Shown here: positions 8,971-17,777 of the stretch, in pieces
How positions within the stretch are numbered: the first letter of the stretch is position 1
Layout of the letters: every line of letters starts with the position of its first letter
Notes under the pieces: model-generated
The model's database searches: none
Seen by the model: the letters and a program-made list of their open reading frames with translations, nothing else
What the model was told of the DNA's origin: nothing
DNA from: Streptomyces sp. CB01635
GTDB taxonomy: Bacteria; Actinomycetota; Actinomycetes; Streptomycetales; Streptomycetaceae
NCBI RefSeq assembly: GCF_002803065.1
Contig: NZ_NNBL01000001.1
Coordinates: 900,724-964,723, forward strand
Direction: 5' to 3'
DNA: 64,000 bases
Made by a program: the position numbers and the translations under genes

Positions 8971-9606
8971 TCAGCTCGTCGTCGCAGCCGGCGTCGTCGC
9001 CGTCAGGTCCGCCCGCTCAAGTCCCAGCTCGCGGGCCAGCGCGTCGTCCACCCACTCCTGCATGCGCGTCCGTGAAACCGTCCCCGTGTACGCGGTCATC
9101 TGGACCGCGAGCCCGTCGAGGAGCGCAGTCAGGCGCAGCGCGGCGCCGGCCGGGTCCGGGCAGCGGAACTCGCCCGCCGCCACGCCTTCCGCGACGACCT
9201 CGGTGAGTGCCGCCTTCCACTGCTTGTCCAGGTCGCGGGTGACCTCCCGCAGCGCGGGCTCGCGCAGCGCCGCGGACCAGCCCTCGATCCACAGCCGCCA
9301 CCCCTTGGCCTGCCCGGTCGGCGCGTACCACCGCACGGCCGAGCGCAGCCGGCGCAGCGCCGTCGTGCGCTTGCCCAGCAGCTTGCGCAGATGCGCCAGG
9401 TCACCCTCGGCGGCGTGCGCGAATGCGGCCGCGACGAGCTTTTCCTTCGTCGAGAAGTGGTACAGAACCAGCGCGTTGCTCACCCCGAGCGCTGCGGCGA
9501 CGTCGGCGATGCGCACGGCTGCCACGCCCCGCGCCTCGATCTGCTCGATGGCGGCCCGCAGCAACTCTTCGCGCCGCTCGGCCACGCTCAACCGCACTCT
9601 TGCCAC
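8971..9606 (-). CDS. TetR/AcrR-family transcriptional regulator
   Basis: A 211-residue regulator with an N-terminal TetR helix-turn-helix (residues about 8-55, IADVAAALGVSNALVLYHFSTK) and a helical ligand-binding C-terminal domain that begins with a conserved Trp-rich segment (VRWYAPTGQAKGWRLWIEGW), of the BetI-like TetR_C class. It is divergent from an APC-family permease gene, and the shared spacer contains an inverted repeat that would cover both promoters. A closely similar site (17/19 bases) lies at the promoter of the acyl-CoA dehydrogenase operon near 19 kb, so the protein may control both units. Its ligand is probably a substrate or intermediate of that pathway; this is inference. Confidence 0.88.
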   Translation of the reverse strand: MARVRLSVAERREELLRAAIEQIEARGVAAVRIADVAAALGVSNALVLYHFSTKEKLVAAAFAHAAEGDLAHLRKLLGKRTTALRRLRSAVRWYAPTGQAKGWRLWIEGWSAALREPALREVTRDLDKQWKAALTEVVAEGVAAGEFRCPDPAGAALRLTALLDGLAVQMTAYTGTVSRTRMQEWVDDALARELGLERADLTATTPAATTS

Positions 9607-9681
9607 GCGGTAACCCTACACACGGGCGCCGACGGTGGGCGCCGGGCGGCGAACCCGGCGCGAACGCCTCGTGCACGACTC

Positions 9682-9738
9682 TTGACAGTGCCCAGTGGTG
9701 CCCGTCACAGTCTCGCTTACTGACTGGCCGTTCAGTCA
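9682..9738 (+). promoter_or_regulatory. Promoter and TetR-type operator of the APC permease
   Basis: A -35 like TTGACA (9682-9687) is followed 18 bp later by CACAGT (9706-9711). Directly downstream, TACTGACTGGCCGTTCAGT (9718-9736) forms the inverted repeat ACTGA-N8-TCAGT, with an inner TGACTG-N6-CAGTCA symmetry (9721-9738). On the opposite strand a TTGACT overlaps the site and could serve the TetR gene, so binding would repress both directions. Confidence 0.65.
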
Positions 9739-9798
9739 ATAGGCCGTCTCAAGAACAACTGTCACGCCCGTGCCCAGCCGTGCAGCAGGAGTTTCCCC

Positions 9799-11364
9799 GT
9801 GACCCAAGCGCCGCCGATACCGCCGACCGAGCCGTCCGCCACGGGCGCGCCCGACCTGCCTGACCTGTCAGAGGGCTGGGGTGAACAGCGCTCCAGGCTC
9901 AAGAAGGACCTGCGCAGGCTGGACGTGCTGTTCTTCCTGATCTGCACCCTGGTCGGCCTCGACACAATCGGCTCCGTGGCCGCGCAGGGTCCCCAGGGCC
10001 TGACGTGGATGGCGATCCTCGCCCTCGCGTTCTTCCTCCCGTACGGGCTGCTCGTGGCCGAACTCGGCTCGGCCTTCCCCGTGCAGGGCGGCCCCTACGT
10101 ATGGACGCGCCTGGCGTTCGGGCGGCTCGTCGCCGGTGTGAACCAGCTCCTCTACTGGATCTCCAACCCCGTCTGGGTGGGCGGCAGCCTGTGCATCATC
10201 GCGCTCACCACGTGGGAGGAGTTCTTCACCCCGCTGCCGGGACTCTGGAAGTACGCGGCCGGCCTCGTCTTCATCTGGGGCGGCGCACTGGCCGTCGTGC
10301 AGTCCGTGCGCATCGGCAAGTGGGTGCCCATCGCGGGCGCCGTCGCCCGGATCGTGCTCCTCGGGTTCTTCCTGATCTCCGTGGTGGTGTTCGCCGTCCA
10401 GCACGGCGTACACGCGCTGCCCGCAGGGGAGTTCGTCCCGACGTACGCCGGTTTCGTGGCACTGGTCCCGGTCCTGATCTTCAACTACGTCGGCTTCGAA
10501 CTGCCCAGCTCCGCGGCCGAGGAGATGACGAACCCCCGGCGCGACATCCCCCTGTCGATCCTGCGCTCCGGCTTCGCGGCCGTCCTCCTCTACGGCGGCC
10601 CGATCCTCGGCATCCTCTTCGTGCTGCCCAGCCAGGAGATCGGCAGCCTCGGCGGCTTCATCGACGCCTGCAAGGCCGTGTTCACGGTCTACGGCGGTTC
10701 GATCGCGGCCGACGGCACGGTCACGCTCACGGGCCTCGGCTCCGTATTCGGCGGGGTCGCCGCGGCGGGCCTGATCATCGGCCTGCTCACCTCGGGCGTC
10801 ACCTGGGCCATGGGCGCCCACCGCGCGCAGGCCGTCGCCTGCGCGGACGGCGCGGGTCCGGCGTGGCTCGGCCGCATCTCCGAGAAGCACGGGACGCCGG
10901 TACGGGTGAACCTGCTCTCCGCGGTGCTCGGCTCGATCCTCTTCGTGGTCGCCCTCAACCTCACGGGCGGCAACGGCGAGAAGTACTTCGCGGCGGGCCT
11001 CGGCCTGACGATCTGCACCACCTTCATCTCGTACGTCATCACGTTCCCCAGCCTCGCCGTGCTGCGCCGCAAGTACCCGGACACGCCACGCCCGTACGCC
11101 GTCCCGGGCGGACGCGTGGGCGCGTGGGTCGTGAGCGTCCTCGCCACCGGGTTCGTGGCGTTCACCGTGATCGTGCTGATCTGGCCGGGCTTCGGGGTCG
11201 GCTGGTTCGGCTCGGCGGGCAACGCGGCGGACTCGCTGCCGGAGTCGTTCGCCGGTGAGCGGGCCCAGTACACACTGAGCCAGGTGGTGCCCCTGGTGCT
11301 CTTCGTCGGCATCGGGCTCGTCTTCTACGCGACGGGGACGAGGACGCGCAGGCGCGTCGGCTAG
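9799..11364 (+). CDS. APC-superfamily amino acid permease
   Basis: A 521-residue integral membrane protein with about 12 hydrophobic segments and a hydrophilic N-terminal tail of roughly 45 residues. It has the APC signature region near the first helices (TLVGLDTIGSVAAQGPQG) and the GFELPSSAAEEM motif in the middle, where APC transporters carry a conserved glutamate. Members move amino acids or amines by proton or ion symport. The divergent TetR gene and shared operator imply substrate-induced expression. The matched operator at the 18.9-kb catabolic operon suggests that the transported compound is the amino acid broken down there. The exact substrate is not readable from sequence. GTG 9799 is the only start that keeps the operator upstream. 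Confidence 0.88.
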   Translation: MTQAPPIPPTEPSATGAPDLPDLSEGWGEQRSRLKKDLRRLDVLFFLICTLVGLDTIGSVAAQGPQGLTWMAILALAFFLPYGLLVAELGSAFPVQGGPYVWTRLAFGRLVAGVNQLLYWISNPVWVGGSLCIIALTTWEEFFTPLPGLWKYAAGLVFIWGGALAVVQSVRIGKWVPIAGAVARIVLLGFFLISVVVFAVQHGVHALPAGEFVPTYAGFVALVPVLIFNYVGFELPSSAAEEMTNPRRDIPLSILRSGFAAVLLYGGPILGILFVLPSQEIGSLGGFIDACKAVFTVYGGSIAADGTVTLTGLGSVFGGVAAAGLIIGLLTSGVTWAMGAHRAQAVACADGAGPAWLGRISEKHGTPVRVNLLSAVLGSILFVVALNLTGGNGEKYFAAGLGLTICTTFISYVITFPSLAVLRRKYPDTPRPYAVPGGRVGAWVVSVLATGFVAFTVIVLIWPGFGVGWFGSAGNAADSLPESFAGERAQYTLSQVVPLVLFVGIGLVFYATGTRTRRRVG

Positions 11365-11383
11365 TAGCGCGCTCACGCGCAAG

Positions 11384-11416
11384 GGAGGGCCTTCCCCGTG
11401 GCGGGGAGGGCCCTCC
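11384..11416. terminator. Bidirectional terminator hairpin
   Basis: GGAGGGCCTTCCCCG pairs with CGGGGAGGGCCCTCC over 15 positions (one G-T wobble) around a 3-base loop, between the convergent permease and NTF2-like genes. Confidence 0.75.
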
Positions 11417-11449
11417 GGCGTGTCGGATCCCGACGGACGCCTCGTCGGG

Positions 11450-11875
11450 TCAGACGCCGACGAACTGGTAGTCGCGCACGATGCGTCCGTCCTGCGCCAC
11501 GACAACGAACTCCAGTCCCCCGCCCGTCACTTCGCCGCTCCGGGTGATGACCGACTCCCAGCGGAACGTGACGACGTCGTTCAACTGCTGTGCGTGCGCG
11601 GCCGTCGCCCTGAAGGTGTACTCGCCGGTCGCCACGAACTCCTCGTGGGCCCGCGTCACCCGTGCCTCCAGCTCGTCGTGTCCGCGCGCCTCCAAGGCGG
11701 CCGTGGGGAAGCCGAGGCGTACGGCCGTCTCCTGCAACTCCCGTGGCGGCAGGAGGGCGTGCACGCCGTCCGGGGACCACAGGGCGTGCACTGCCTTGCG
11801 GCGCAGCTCGGGGTCCCGCTCGTTCCAGACGGCCGCGTACCGGCCGGCCAGCTCCTGTGCGTCGATGTGAGGCAT
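11450..11875 (-). CDS. NTF2-like/SnoaL-fold protein
   Basis: A 141-residue single-domain protein of the nuclear transport factor 2/SnoaL superfamily, whose cone-shaped alpha+beta barrel serves as an enzyme pocket or binding fold. The N-terminal helix pattern (LAGRYAAVWNERDPELRRKAV) followed by HALWSPDGVHAL is typical. No specific catalytic residues can be assigned. ATG 11875 lies about 130 bp from the divergent MmyB-type regulator, with an inverted repeat between them, so this gene is the likely target of that regulator. A role in modifying a small molecule is inference. Confidence 0.8.
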   Translation of the reverse strand: MPHIDAQELAGRYAAVWNERDPELRRKAVHALWSPDGVHALLPPRELQETAVRLGFPTAALEARGHDELEARVTRAHEEFVATGEYTFRATAAHAQQLNDVVTFRWESVITRSGEVTGGGLEFVVVAQDGRIVRDYQFVGV

Positions 11876-11953
11876 GGACTCGCTCTCTTCCTGTCCTGTC
11901 CCTGATGGCTGTCGGTGATGGGTGAACTGTGCGTGGCGGGGTGCGGCGCGACA

Positions 11954-11998
11954 ATTCCCCGCAGGGAATGGCCCGTAGACGTGTCGTCGGGTAGACAC
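11954..11998. promoter_or_regulatory. Inverted and direct repeats between NTF2-like and MmyB-type genes
   Basis: ATTCCC-CGCA-GGGAAT at 11954-11969 is a perfect 6-bp inverted repeat. GTGTC (11981-11985) and GACAC (11994-11998) form a second inverted pair, and GTAGAC occurs as a direct repeat at 11975 and 11991. All lie in the 129-bp divergent spacer, so they are candidate binding sites for the regulator at 12005. Confidence 0.5.
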
Positions 11999-12004
11999 GG
12001 TCCG

Positions 12005-12850
12005 GTGACGATGCAGGCGGAACCGGTTGAGGCGGGGACAGGGGCAGGGCCCTCGGACAGGGCGGCGCAGGGCGGGCTCGGTGGCGCGTTGCGTGAGTGG
12101 CGTGTGCGGCGGCGCGTCAGCCAGCTGGAGCTGGCCACGCGCGCGGGGACCACGCAGCGGCATGTCAGCTTCGTGGAGAGCGGCCGCTCGGTGCCGGGTC
12201 GCGCGATGGTCGTACGCCTGGCGGAGGCGCTGATGGTGCCGCTGCGGGAGCGCAACGCCCTTCTCCTTGCGGCGGGTTACGCGCCTGCGTACCAGGAGTC
12301 GCACTTCGGGGGCCCACAGCTGTCCGCCGTTCGTACGGCACTGGAGCGCATCATGGAGGCGCATCTGCCGTATCCGGCGGTCATCATCGACCGGCGGGCG
12401 GATCTCGTGGCGGCCAACGCCGCCTTCGGCGCGCTGACCGAAGGGGTCGATCCGGCGCTGCTCTCGGCGCCCGTGAACATCGCGCGCGTGCTGCTGCATC
12501 CGCGCGGCCTCGCGCCGCGGATCGTGAACCTGGACGAGTGGGCCTGGCACGTCATCGACGGACTGCACGACGAGTCCGTCCGGAATTCCAACCGAGCTCT
12601 TACGGAGCTGGTCGCCGAACTGGAGGACATGGTGCCGGACCGGCCCCGACAGGCCGGTCCGGACTACCTCGGCTTCGCCGTCCCGCTGCGACTGCGTACG
12701 GAGCGCGGCGAGCTGCGCCTCCTGAGCACGCTCACCCATTTCGGGACAGCGGTCGACGTCACGCTCGCCGAGCTGAAACTGGAGGCGTTCCTACCGCTCG
12801 ACCAGGAGACCGCCGCCCTCCTCGCCGATGCCATGGAGGGGCGCCGGTGA
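12005..12850 (+). CDS. MmyB-like XRE-family regulator
   Basis: A 281-residue regulator with an N-terminal XRE helix-turn-helix (about residues 25-75, RRVSQLELATRAGTTQRHVS) and a C-terminal MmyB-like PAS-type ligand domain (about residues 105-270, with YPAVIIDRRADLVAANAA). Homologues in streptomycetes usually control one adjacent, divergently transcribed gene; here that is the NTF2-like protein. Related domains have been reported to bind fatty acids, which would be a reasonable test ligand. GTG 12005 and ATG 12011 are both possible starts; the longer is given. The last 60 bp overlap, on the opposite strand, the 3' end of the acyl-CoA synthetase gene. Confidence 0.88.
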   Translation: MTMQAEPVEAGTGAGPSDRAAQGGLGGALREWRVRRRVSQLELATRAGTTQRHVSFVESGRSVPGRAMVVRLAEALMVPLRERNALLLAAGYAPAYQESHFGGPQLSAVRTALERIMEAHLPYPAVIIDRRADLVAANAAFGALTEGVDPALLSAPVNIARVLLHPRGLAPRIVNLDEWAWHVIDGLHDESVRNSNRALTELVAELEDMVPDRPRQAGPDYLGFAVPLRLRTERGELRLLSTLTHFGTAVDVTLAELKLEAFLPLDQETAALLADAMEGRR

Positions 12851-14968
12851 TGCGCCGTCCTGGTCGAGGACCCCGTGCGCGTCGAGTGCGATGGCACCGC
12901 CCGGGTGCACGAGCAGGGGATTGACCTCCAGTTCGGCCAGCTCCGGATGGTCGACGGCGGCTCGTGCGACCGCGCACACGGCGGCGGCCGCCGCGTCCAG
13001 ATGCGCTCCGGGCGCGCCGCGCCAGCCCGTCAGCAGCGGCGCATGCCGCAGCCGCAGGAGCAGCGCACGCGCGCGTGCCGGCGTCAGAGGCGCGAGGGCC
13101 AGCGCCGTGTCGGCGAGCAGTTCGGCGGTGACCCCTCCGATGCCGACCATGACGAGGGGCCCGAACGACGGGTCCCGCCGTACGCCGACGATCAGTTCGT
13201 GTCCGTACGGTGGTGTGGCCATGGCCTCCACGGCGTAGCGGTCCGCGCCCGTCGCCGCCTTCATGCGGGCGAACGCGGCCCGCAAGGCGTCGGCGTCGGT
13301 GATCGACAGGGCGACCCCGCCCGCCTCGGTCTTGTGCGCGATCCCCATCGCCTTGAGGGCGAGCGGATACCCCGTCCGGTGCTCCGCCGCCTCCACGGCC
13401 CCGTCCGCGTCGGTCACGAACTCGGCTGCGGGAAAGGCGAGTTGATAGGAGGCAAGCAGCTCCCGCACGCTCTCGTAACCGCCGTCCGCCAGCCGGTACA
13501 TCGCCGGGGCCGGCGGATCCTCGCGGGCGGGCGGAGGGCCCGTGAGGCGGGCCGCCGCGGCGACGGCGGACGCGGCCTGCTCGATGCGCTCGTAGACGGG
13601 CACACCGCGCTGCCGCAGAACCGTCAGGGCGGGGGTGTCACGGGCCATCGTGTGCACCACGAGGGCACGCCCGGATGTGACGGCGGCGTCCGCGAGGGCG
13701 TGTGCGACCTCGCATTCGCGTTCCGCCTGGGCCGGGTTGGCGGTCGCGTAGTCGCCGAAGTAGCCCGTGAGGACGACGGCGTCGGTGTCTCCTGAGTGCA
13801 GCAGAGTGCCCGCCACGCGCGCGTAGTTGCCGAGGTCGGCCTCACCCGCGCCCGCCAGGTCGACCGGATTGCCACACCCGGCACCGCCCGGCAGTTGCTC
13901 CGCCACCGTCTCGCGCGTGCCGTCCGCGAGGGCGGGAACGTCGAGTCCCTGTGCGGCGAACGCGTCGGCGGCGAGAGCGCCTTGGCCGCCGCTGTCCCCG
14001 ACCACGGCGACGCTGCGCAGGCGAGGCGACGGGCCGGCCGCCGCGTGACCCGCATCCCGGTGGCGTACGCCCTGTGCCAGCAAGTACACCGCCGTGTCCA
14101 CCAGTTCGCCCGCCGTGTCGAGCAGCAGGGCGCCGGCGTCGCGGCACACCGCCTCCACCGTGGCGCGCGTGCTCACCAGGGCGCCCGTGTGGGACGCGGC
14201 GGCGCGCCCGGACGCGGCGCTTCGCCCCACGGTCAGGAGCAGGACGGGCTTCCCGGCGGCGTGCGCTGCCGCCAGGACCTGTGCGAGCCGCCGGCCGTCG
14301 CGGAAGTCCTCGATGTACGCGGCGAGCGCTCTCGTGGGCCCGTGCGCGATCAGTGACTCCAAGGCGTCCGCCGCGTCGATGTCCCGCTGGTTGCCCAGCG
14401 ACACGAACCGGGAGAAGCCCTGCCCGGAGCGCGCGAGGAGTCGGCCGATCTCCAGGGCGAGATTCCCGCTCTGGGACACGAGGCCGAGGCCGCCCGAGGG
14501 GAACTCGCCCCAGCTGAGCCGCAGTTCGCTCGTCGTGTCCACCACGCCCATGCAGTTCGGCCCGAGCAGCCGCGCTCCCCGGGCCGTGACGAGATCGGCG
14601 AGCGCCCGCTCCTCCTCGGCGGTGGCGCCGCCCGACGTGATCACGGTGAAACACCGGGCGCCCGCCGCGAGACCGTCCGTGACCACTGGCCGCACATGGC
14701 GGGGCGGCACGGCGACGACGACGTGCTCGGGCGGTACGGGCAGCGACGCGAGATCCGGCAGGAACGGTTCACCGTCCAAGGCACCCCCGCGGTGGTTGAC
14801 GAGGTGGACGGTCCGGCGGTCACGGCCCGACAGGGCTCCCGACGCCAGCCAGTAGCCCCACTTCTCCGGGTTGTCGGACGCCCCGACGACGGCGACCGAC
14901 CGAGGGTCGAAGAGCGCGTCGAGGCCCACGCGCGCGTGCACACCGGCGTCCGGCGGGGGCGGCGTCAC
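12791..14968 (-). CDS. ADP-forming acyl-CoA synthetase (acetate-CoA ligase family)
   Basis: A 725-residue single-chain NDP-forming acyl-CoA synthetase that interconverts acyl-CoA, ADP and phosphate with free acid, CoA and ATP. The N-terminal CoA-binding domain starts with FDPRSVAVVGASDNPEKWG. The middle carries the phosphohistidine motif SHTGAL and the second flavodoxin-like domain (VVGDSGGQGALAADAF). The C-terminal ATP-grasp domain has the LALKAMGIAHKTEAGGV segment. GTG 14968 overlaps the stop of the dehydrogenase gene by 4 bp (GTGA), making it the fourth and last gene of a coupled operon. It could activate the carboxylic acid made from an amino acid to its CoA ester. The tail beyond the ATP-grasp domain overlaps the MmyB-type gene and may be a recent extension. 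Confidence 0.88.
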   Translation of the reverse strand: MTPPPPDAGVHARVGLDALFDPRSVAVVGASDNPEKWGYWLASGALSGRDRRTVHLVNHRGGALDGEPFLPDLASLPVPPEHVVVAVPPRHVRPVVTDGLAAGARCFTVITSGGATAEEERALADLVTARGARLLGPNCMGVVDTTSELRLSWGEFPSGGLGLVSQSGNLALEIGRLLARSGQGFSRFVSLGNQRDIDAADALESLIAHGPTRALAAYIEDFRDGRRLAQVLAAAHAAGKPVLLLTVGRSAASGRAAASHTGALVSTRATVEAVCRDAGALLLDTAGELVDTAVYLLAQGVRHRDAGHAAAGPSPRLRSVAVVGDSGGQGALAADAFAAQGLDVPALADGTRETVAEQLPGGAGCGNPVDLAGAGEADLGNYARVAGTLLHSGDTDAVVLTGYFGDYATANPAQAERECEVAHALADAAVTSGRALVVHTMARDTPALTVLRQRGVPVYERIEQAASAVAAAARLTGPPPAREDPPAPAMYRLADGGYESVRELLASYQLAFPAAEFVTDADGAVEAAEHRTGYPLALKAMGIAHKTEAGGVALSITDADALRAAFARMKAATGADRYAVEAMATPPYGHELIVGVRRDPSFGPLVMVGIGGVTAELLADTALALAPLTPARARALLLRLRHAPLLTGWRGAPGAHLDAAAAAVCAVARAAVDHPELAELEVNPLLVHPGGAIALDAHGVLDQDGASPAPLHGIGEEGGGLLVER

Positions 14969-16152
14969 CTGTACCACCCGAACCGCTCCGCGATCACCGG
15001 AAGACGGTCCGCGACGATCGCGTGCGCGGCGGCGCGCGGCGTCGTCCCGTCCGCCTCGGCCCGTGCCAGCATCTGGTCGATCAGCGCGCGCATGGAGCGC
15101 CGCGTGTACGCGAACGCCTCGTCCGCGTCGGCCTCGATGTCCCCGAACAGCGTCCACCACCACCAGGCGTTCGTACCGGAGTTGACGACCACGTCGGGCA
15201 GGACCGTGATGCCGCGCCGCGCGAGCAGCTCCTCCGCCTCGGGCAGCACGGGCATGTTGGCGGCCTCGACGATCCAGCGCGCCGTGATCAGTTCCTGGTT
15301 CGCCGCGTCCACCGCGTACGACACGGCGGCGGGCACGAGGACCTCGGCGTCGGCCGACAGCCAGGCGTCGCCAGGCAGTTCACAGTCGCCCTCGCGCAGC
15401 GCGGAGCGGTCCACCGTCCCGTAGGCGTCACGGGCGGCGAGGAGCGCGTCCACGTCCAGGCCTTCGGGGTTGGCGACGGTGCCTTTCACGTCGGCGACCG
15501 CCACGACCCGCAGACCCGCGCGCGCCAGGAACCGGGCGGTCGCCCCGCCCATGGTGCCCAGGCCCTGCACGGACACCCGGGTGCCCTCGTACGGGACGCC
15601 CGCGCGGTCCAGGGCCGCGAGCACCGACTCGGCGACCCCGCAGCCGCCGACGAGCTCGTCGAGGCCGATGCCGTCGACGTCGACCGCGAAGGCGTCGGCG
15701 AGGCGCCGGCGCGCGGCCGCCTCGTCGTCGAGCAGCGGGTAGACGGCCTGGATGGACGAGACGAGCCCGGCCTCCTCGGCCGCCCTGTCGACGAGGTCCT
15801 GGGTGAGCCCCAGGTCCTCGCCGGTCGTCCAGAACGACTCGATGTAGGGCCGCATGGCGCGCAGATAACGCACGAGGACGCCGTACGCCTCCGGGTCCTG
15901 AGGGTCGCAGTCGATGCCGCCCTTGGCGCCGCCCAGGGGGATGTAGCGGCCCTGAGGGTTGTAGTGCAGGGCCTCCTTCATCGTCATCCCGCGCGCGAGG
16001 CCCGCGACCTCGTCGAGGGTGCAGCCCTGACGCATCCGGAGCCCGCCGCTGGACACGCCGCGCACCAGCCGGTCGACGACGAGGTAGCCGTGCCTGCCGG
16101 TGACGTGGTCGGTCCAGGTGAGCGACATCAGGGGGGTGGCGGGCGCGGTCAT
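14965..16152 (-). CDS. Glu/Leu/Phe/Val-type amino acid dehydrogenase
   Basis: A 395-residue NAD(P)-dependent amino acid dehydrogenase that would deaminate an amino acid to its 2-oxo acid. The N-terminal domain has Lys59 (GMTMKEAL) and the catalytic-region Lys77 in the PLGGAKGGI motif; the C-terminal Rossmann domain has VQGLGTMGG. The AANMPVLPEAEELL and PDVVVNSGTNAWWWW segments are those of the family's dinucleotide domain. Family members differ in glutamate, leucine, valine and phenylalanine preference; the specificity residues cannot be judged by eye. Starts and stops overlap both neighbours by 4 bp, so it is translationally coupled to the TPP enzyme before it and the acyl-CoA synthetase after it. 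Confidence 0.88.
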   Translation of the reverse strand: MTAPATPLMSLTWTDHVTGRHGYLVVDRLVRGVSSGGLRMRQGCTLDEVAGLARGMTMKEALHYNPQGRYIPLGGAKGGIDCDPQDPEAYGVLVRYLRAMRPYIESFWTTGEDLGLTQDLVDRAAEEAGLVSSIQAVYPLLDDEAAARRRLADAFAVDVDGIGLDELVGGCGVAESVLAALDRAGVPYEGTRVSVQGLGTMGGATARFLARAGLRVVAVADVKGTVANPEGLDVDALLAARDAYGTVDRSALREGDCELPGDAWLSADAEVLVPAAVSYAVDAANQELITARWIVEAANMPVLPEAEELLARRGITVLPDVVVNSGTNAWWWWTLFGDIEADADEAFAYTRRSMRALIDQMLARAEADGTTPRAAAHAIVADRLPVIAERFGWYR

Positions 16153-17777
16153 GCGGTCTCCTCGGGGACGGTGATCAGGGTGGGTCCGGGGGTGGCCAGG
16201 GCACGGGTCAGGAGCGCGGCGAGTTCGCCGGGGGAGTGCGCGGGGGCGCCCCTGCCACCGAAGGCCCGCGCGAGGCCGGCGAGGTCCACGCGTGCGTGGT
16301 CGACTGCGGCCGGTGTGTCGCCGCGCGCGGCCATCTCGTCGCGGATCTCGCCGTAGCCGCCGTTGTCGAACACGACGACGGGCAGCGGCAGTTGGAGCTG
16401 CGCGGCCGTGGCCAGCTCCTGTACCGAGAACTGGAGCCCGCCGTCCCCGCTGATCGCGACCACCTGCCGGTCGGGGCAGGCGGTCTTCGCACCGATCGCG
16501 GCGGGCAGCGCGTAGCCGAGCGTGCCGAACCCGGTGGGGTGCAGATAGCGCCCCTCGGGACCGACGGGGAGGTGCGGGAGCGCGCCGTAGTAGCAGCACT
16601 GGGCGCTGTCGGAGGTCACCACGGCATCGGCCGCGAGGACGCTCCTGATCGCCTCGAGATACGGCACCCAACGAGTGTCACGCGCGCGTGTCTCGTCGTC
16701 GCGGGCGGCGCGCACGGCGGCCGTGGTCCGCGTGGCCGCGTCCGTGGACGCGGGGCCCGGCACCTCGGCGAGCCGCTCCTTCAACGCCTGCATCGTCGCC
16801 TGCGCGTCGCCCACCAGGGCGACGTCCGCGGGGACACCCGCGTACATCTGCGCCGGATCGACGTCGACACGGATCAGCCTGCCGTCGAGCGCGGGCGGCG
16901 CGGACCACAGGTCCGACTCGGCGAGCTCCGTTCCGACGGCGAGTACGACGTCGCAGGCGGCCAGCCACTTCTGTACCGAGGGGCTGTGCAGGGACACACC
17001 GAGGGCGAGGGGATGCCGTTCGTCGACGATGCCCTTGCCGTTCGCGGTGGTCGCCACCGGAGCGCCCAACTGCTCAGCCAGTGCCCGGCATTGCTCGGCC
17101 GCACCGCGTGCGCCACCGCCCAGGACCAGGCCGGGGCGCACCGCGCCGGCGAGGAGGGCGGCCGCCGTGTCGAGCGACGCACCGTCCGCCGCACGGGGCG
17201 CCAGCAGCGGAGCGCGCCGTACCGGCCCGGCGGGCTCCGTAGCCTCGAGCAGGTCGAGCGGCACCTCGATGTGCACGGGCCGCGGCCTCTCCGTACGGAA
17301 CAGGCTGAACGCGCGCGCCACCGCCGCCCCGATCTCCTCCACCGAGGACACCCGATGGCTGAACGCCGCCACGTTCCGCAGCGCCTCCGTCTGGCTGCGC
17401 ATCTCGTGCAGCAGACCCGTCGACTGGCGCGGATGGCGCAGCGGCATGCCCGGCGACACCACGAGGAGCGGCACGCTGTCCGAGTACGCCTGCCCGATCG
17501 CGGCCGCGATGTTCAGGAGAGCGGGCCCCGTCGTCGTGATCGCCACCCCGGGATCGCCCGTCACGCGCGCGTAGGCGTCGGCCGCGTACCCGGCGCCCTG
17601 CTCGTGACGCGGCGCGACATGCGTGATGCCGTACGCCGCCAAGTGCCGGTAGATCTCCAGGTTGTGGGTCCCCGGGATGCCGAACGCGGTGGAGACCCCA
17701 TGGGCGGCGAGTGCCCTGACGAGCGCCTCGCCGCCGGTCGACGTCCGCATCTGTTCCGTCACCGTCTCCTCGGTCAC
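16149..17777 (-). CDS. Thiamine-diphosphate-dependent 2-oxo acid decarboxylase-like enzyme
   Basis: A 542-residue enzyme of the acetolactate synthase/benzoylformate decarboxylase superfamily. The N-terminal pyrimidine domain has the activating Glu59 in RHEQGAGYAADAYAR; the C-terminal PP domain has the Mg-thiamine diphosphate motif from GDGG (about residue 444) to NGGYGEI (about 475). The N-terminal half resembles 5-guanidino-2-oxopentanoate decarboxylase (AruI) rather than true biosynthetic acetolactate synthase, and no small regulatory subunit is nearby. Beside an amino acid dehydrogenase, the likely job is decarboxylating its 2-oxo acid to an aldehyde. GTG 17777 overlaps the stop of the acyl-CoA dehydrogenase by 4 bp. 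The substrate is an inference. Confidence 0.82.
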   Translation of the reverse strand: MTEETVTEQMRTSTGGEALVRALAAHGVSTAFGIPGTHNLEIYRHLAAYGITHVAPRHEQGAGYAADAYARVTGDPGVAITTTGPALLNIAAAIGQAYSDSVPLLVVSPGMPLRHPRQSTGLLHEMRSQTEALRNVAAFSHRVSSVEEIGAAVARAFSLFRTERPRPVHIEVPLDLLEATEPAGPVRRAPLLAPRAADGASLDTAAALLAGAVRPGLVLGGGARGAAEQCRALAEQLGAPVATTANGKGIVDERHPLALGVSLHSPSVQKWLAACDVVLAVGTELAESDLWSAPPALDGRLIRVDVDPAQMYAGVPADVALVGDAQATMQALKERLAEVPGPASTDAATRTTAAVRAARDDETRARDTRWVPYLEAIRSVLAADAVVTSDSAQCCYYGALPHLPVGPEGRYLHPTGFGTLGYALPAAIGAKTACPDRQVVAISGDGGLQFSVQELATAAQLQLPLPVVVFDNGGYGEIRDEMAARGDTPAAVDHARVDLAGLARAFGGRGAPAHSPGELAALLTRALATPGPTLITVPEETA

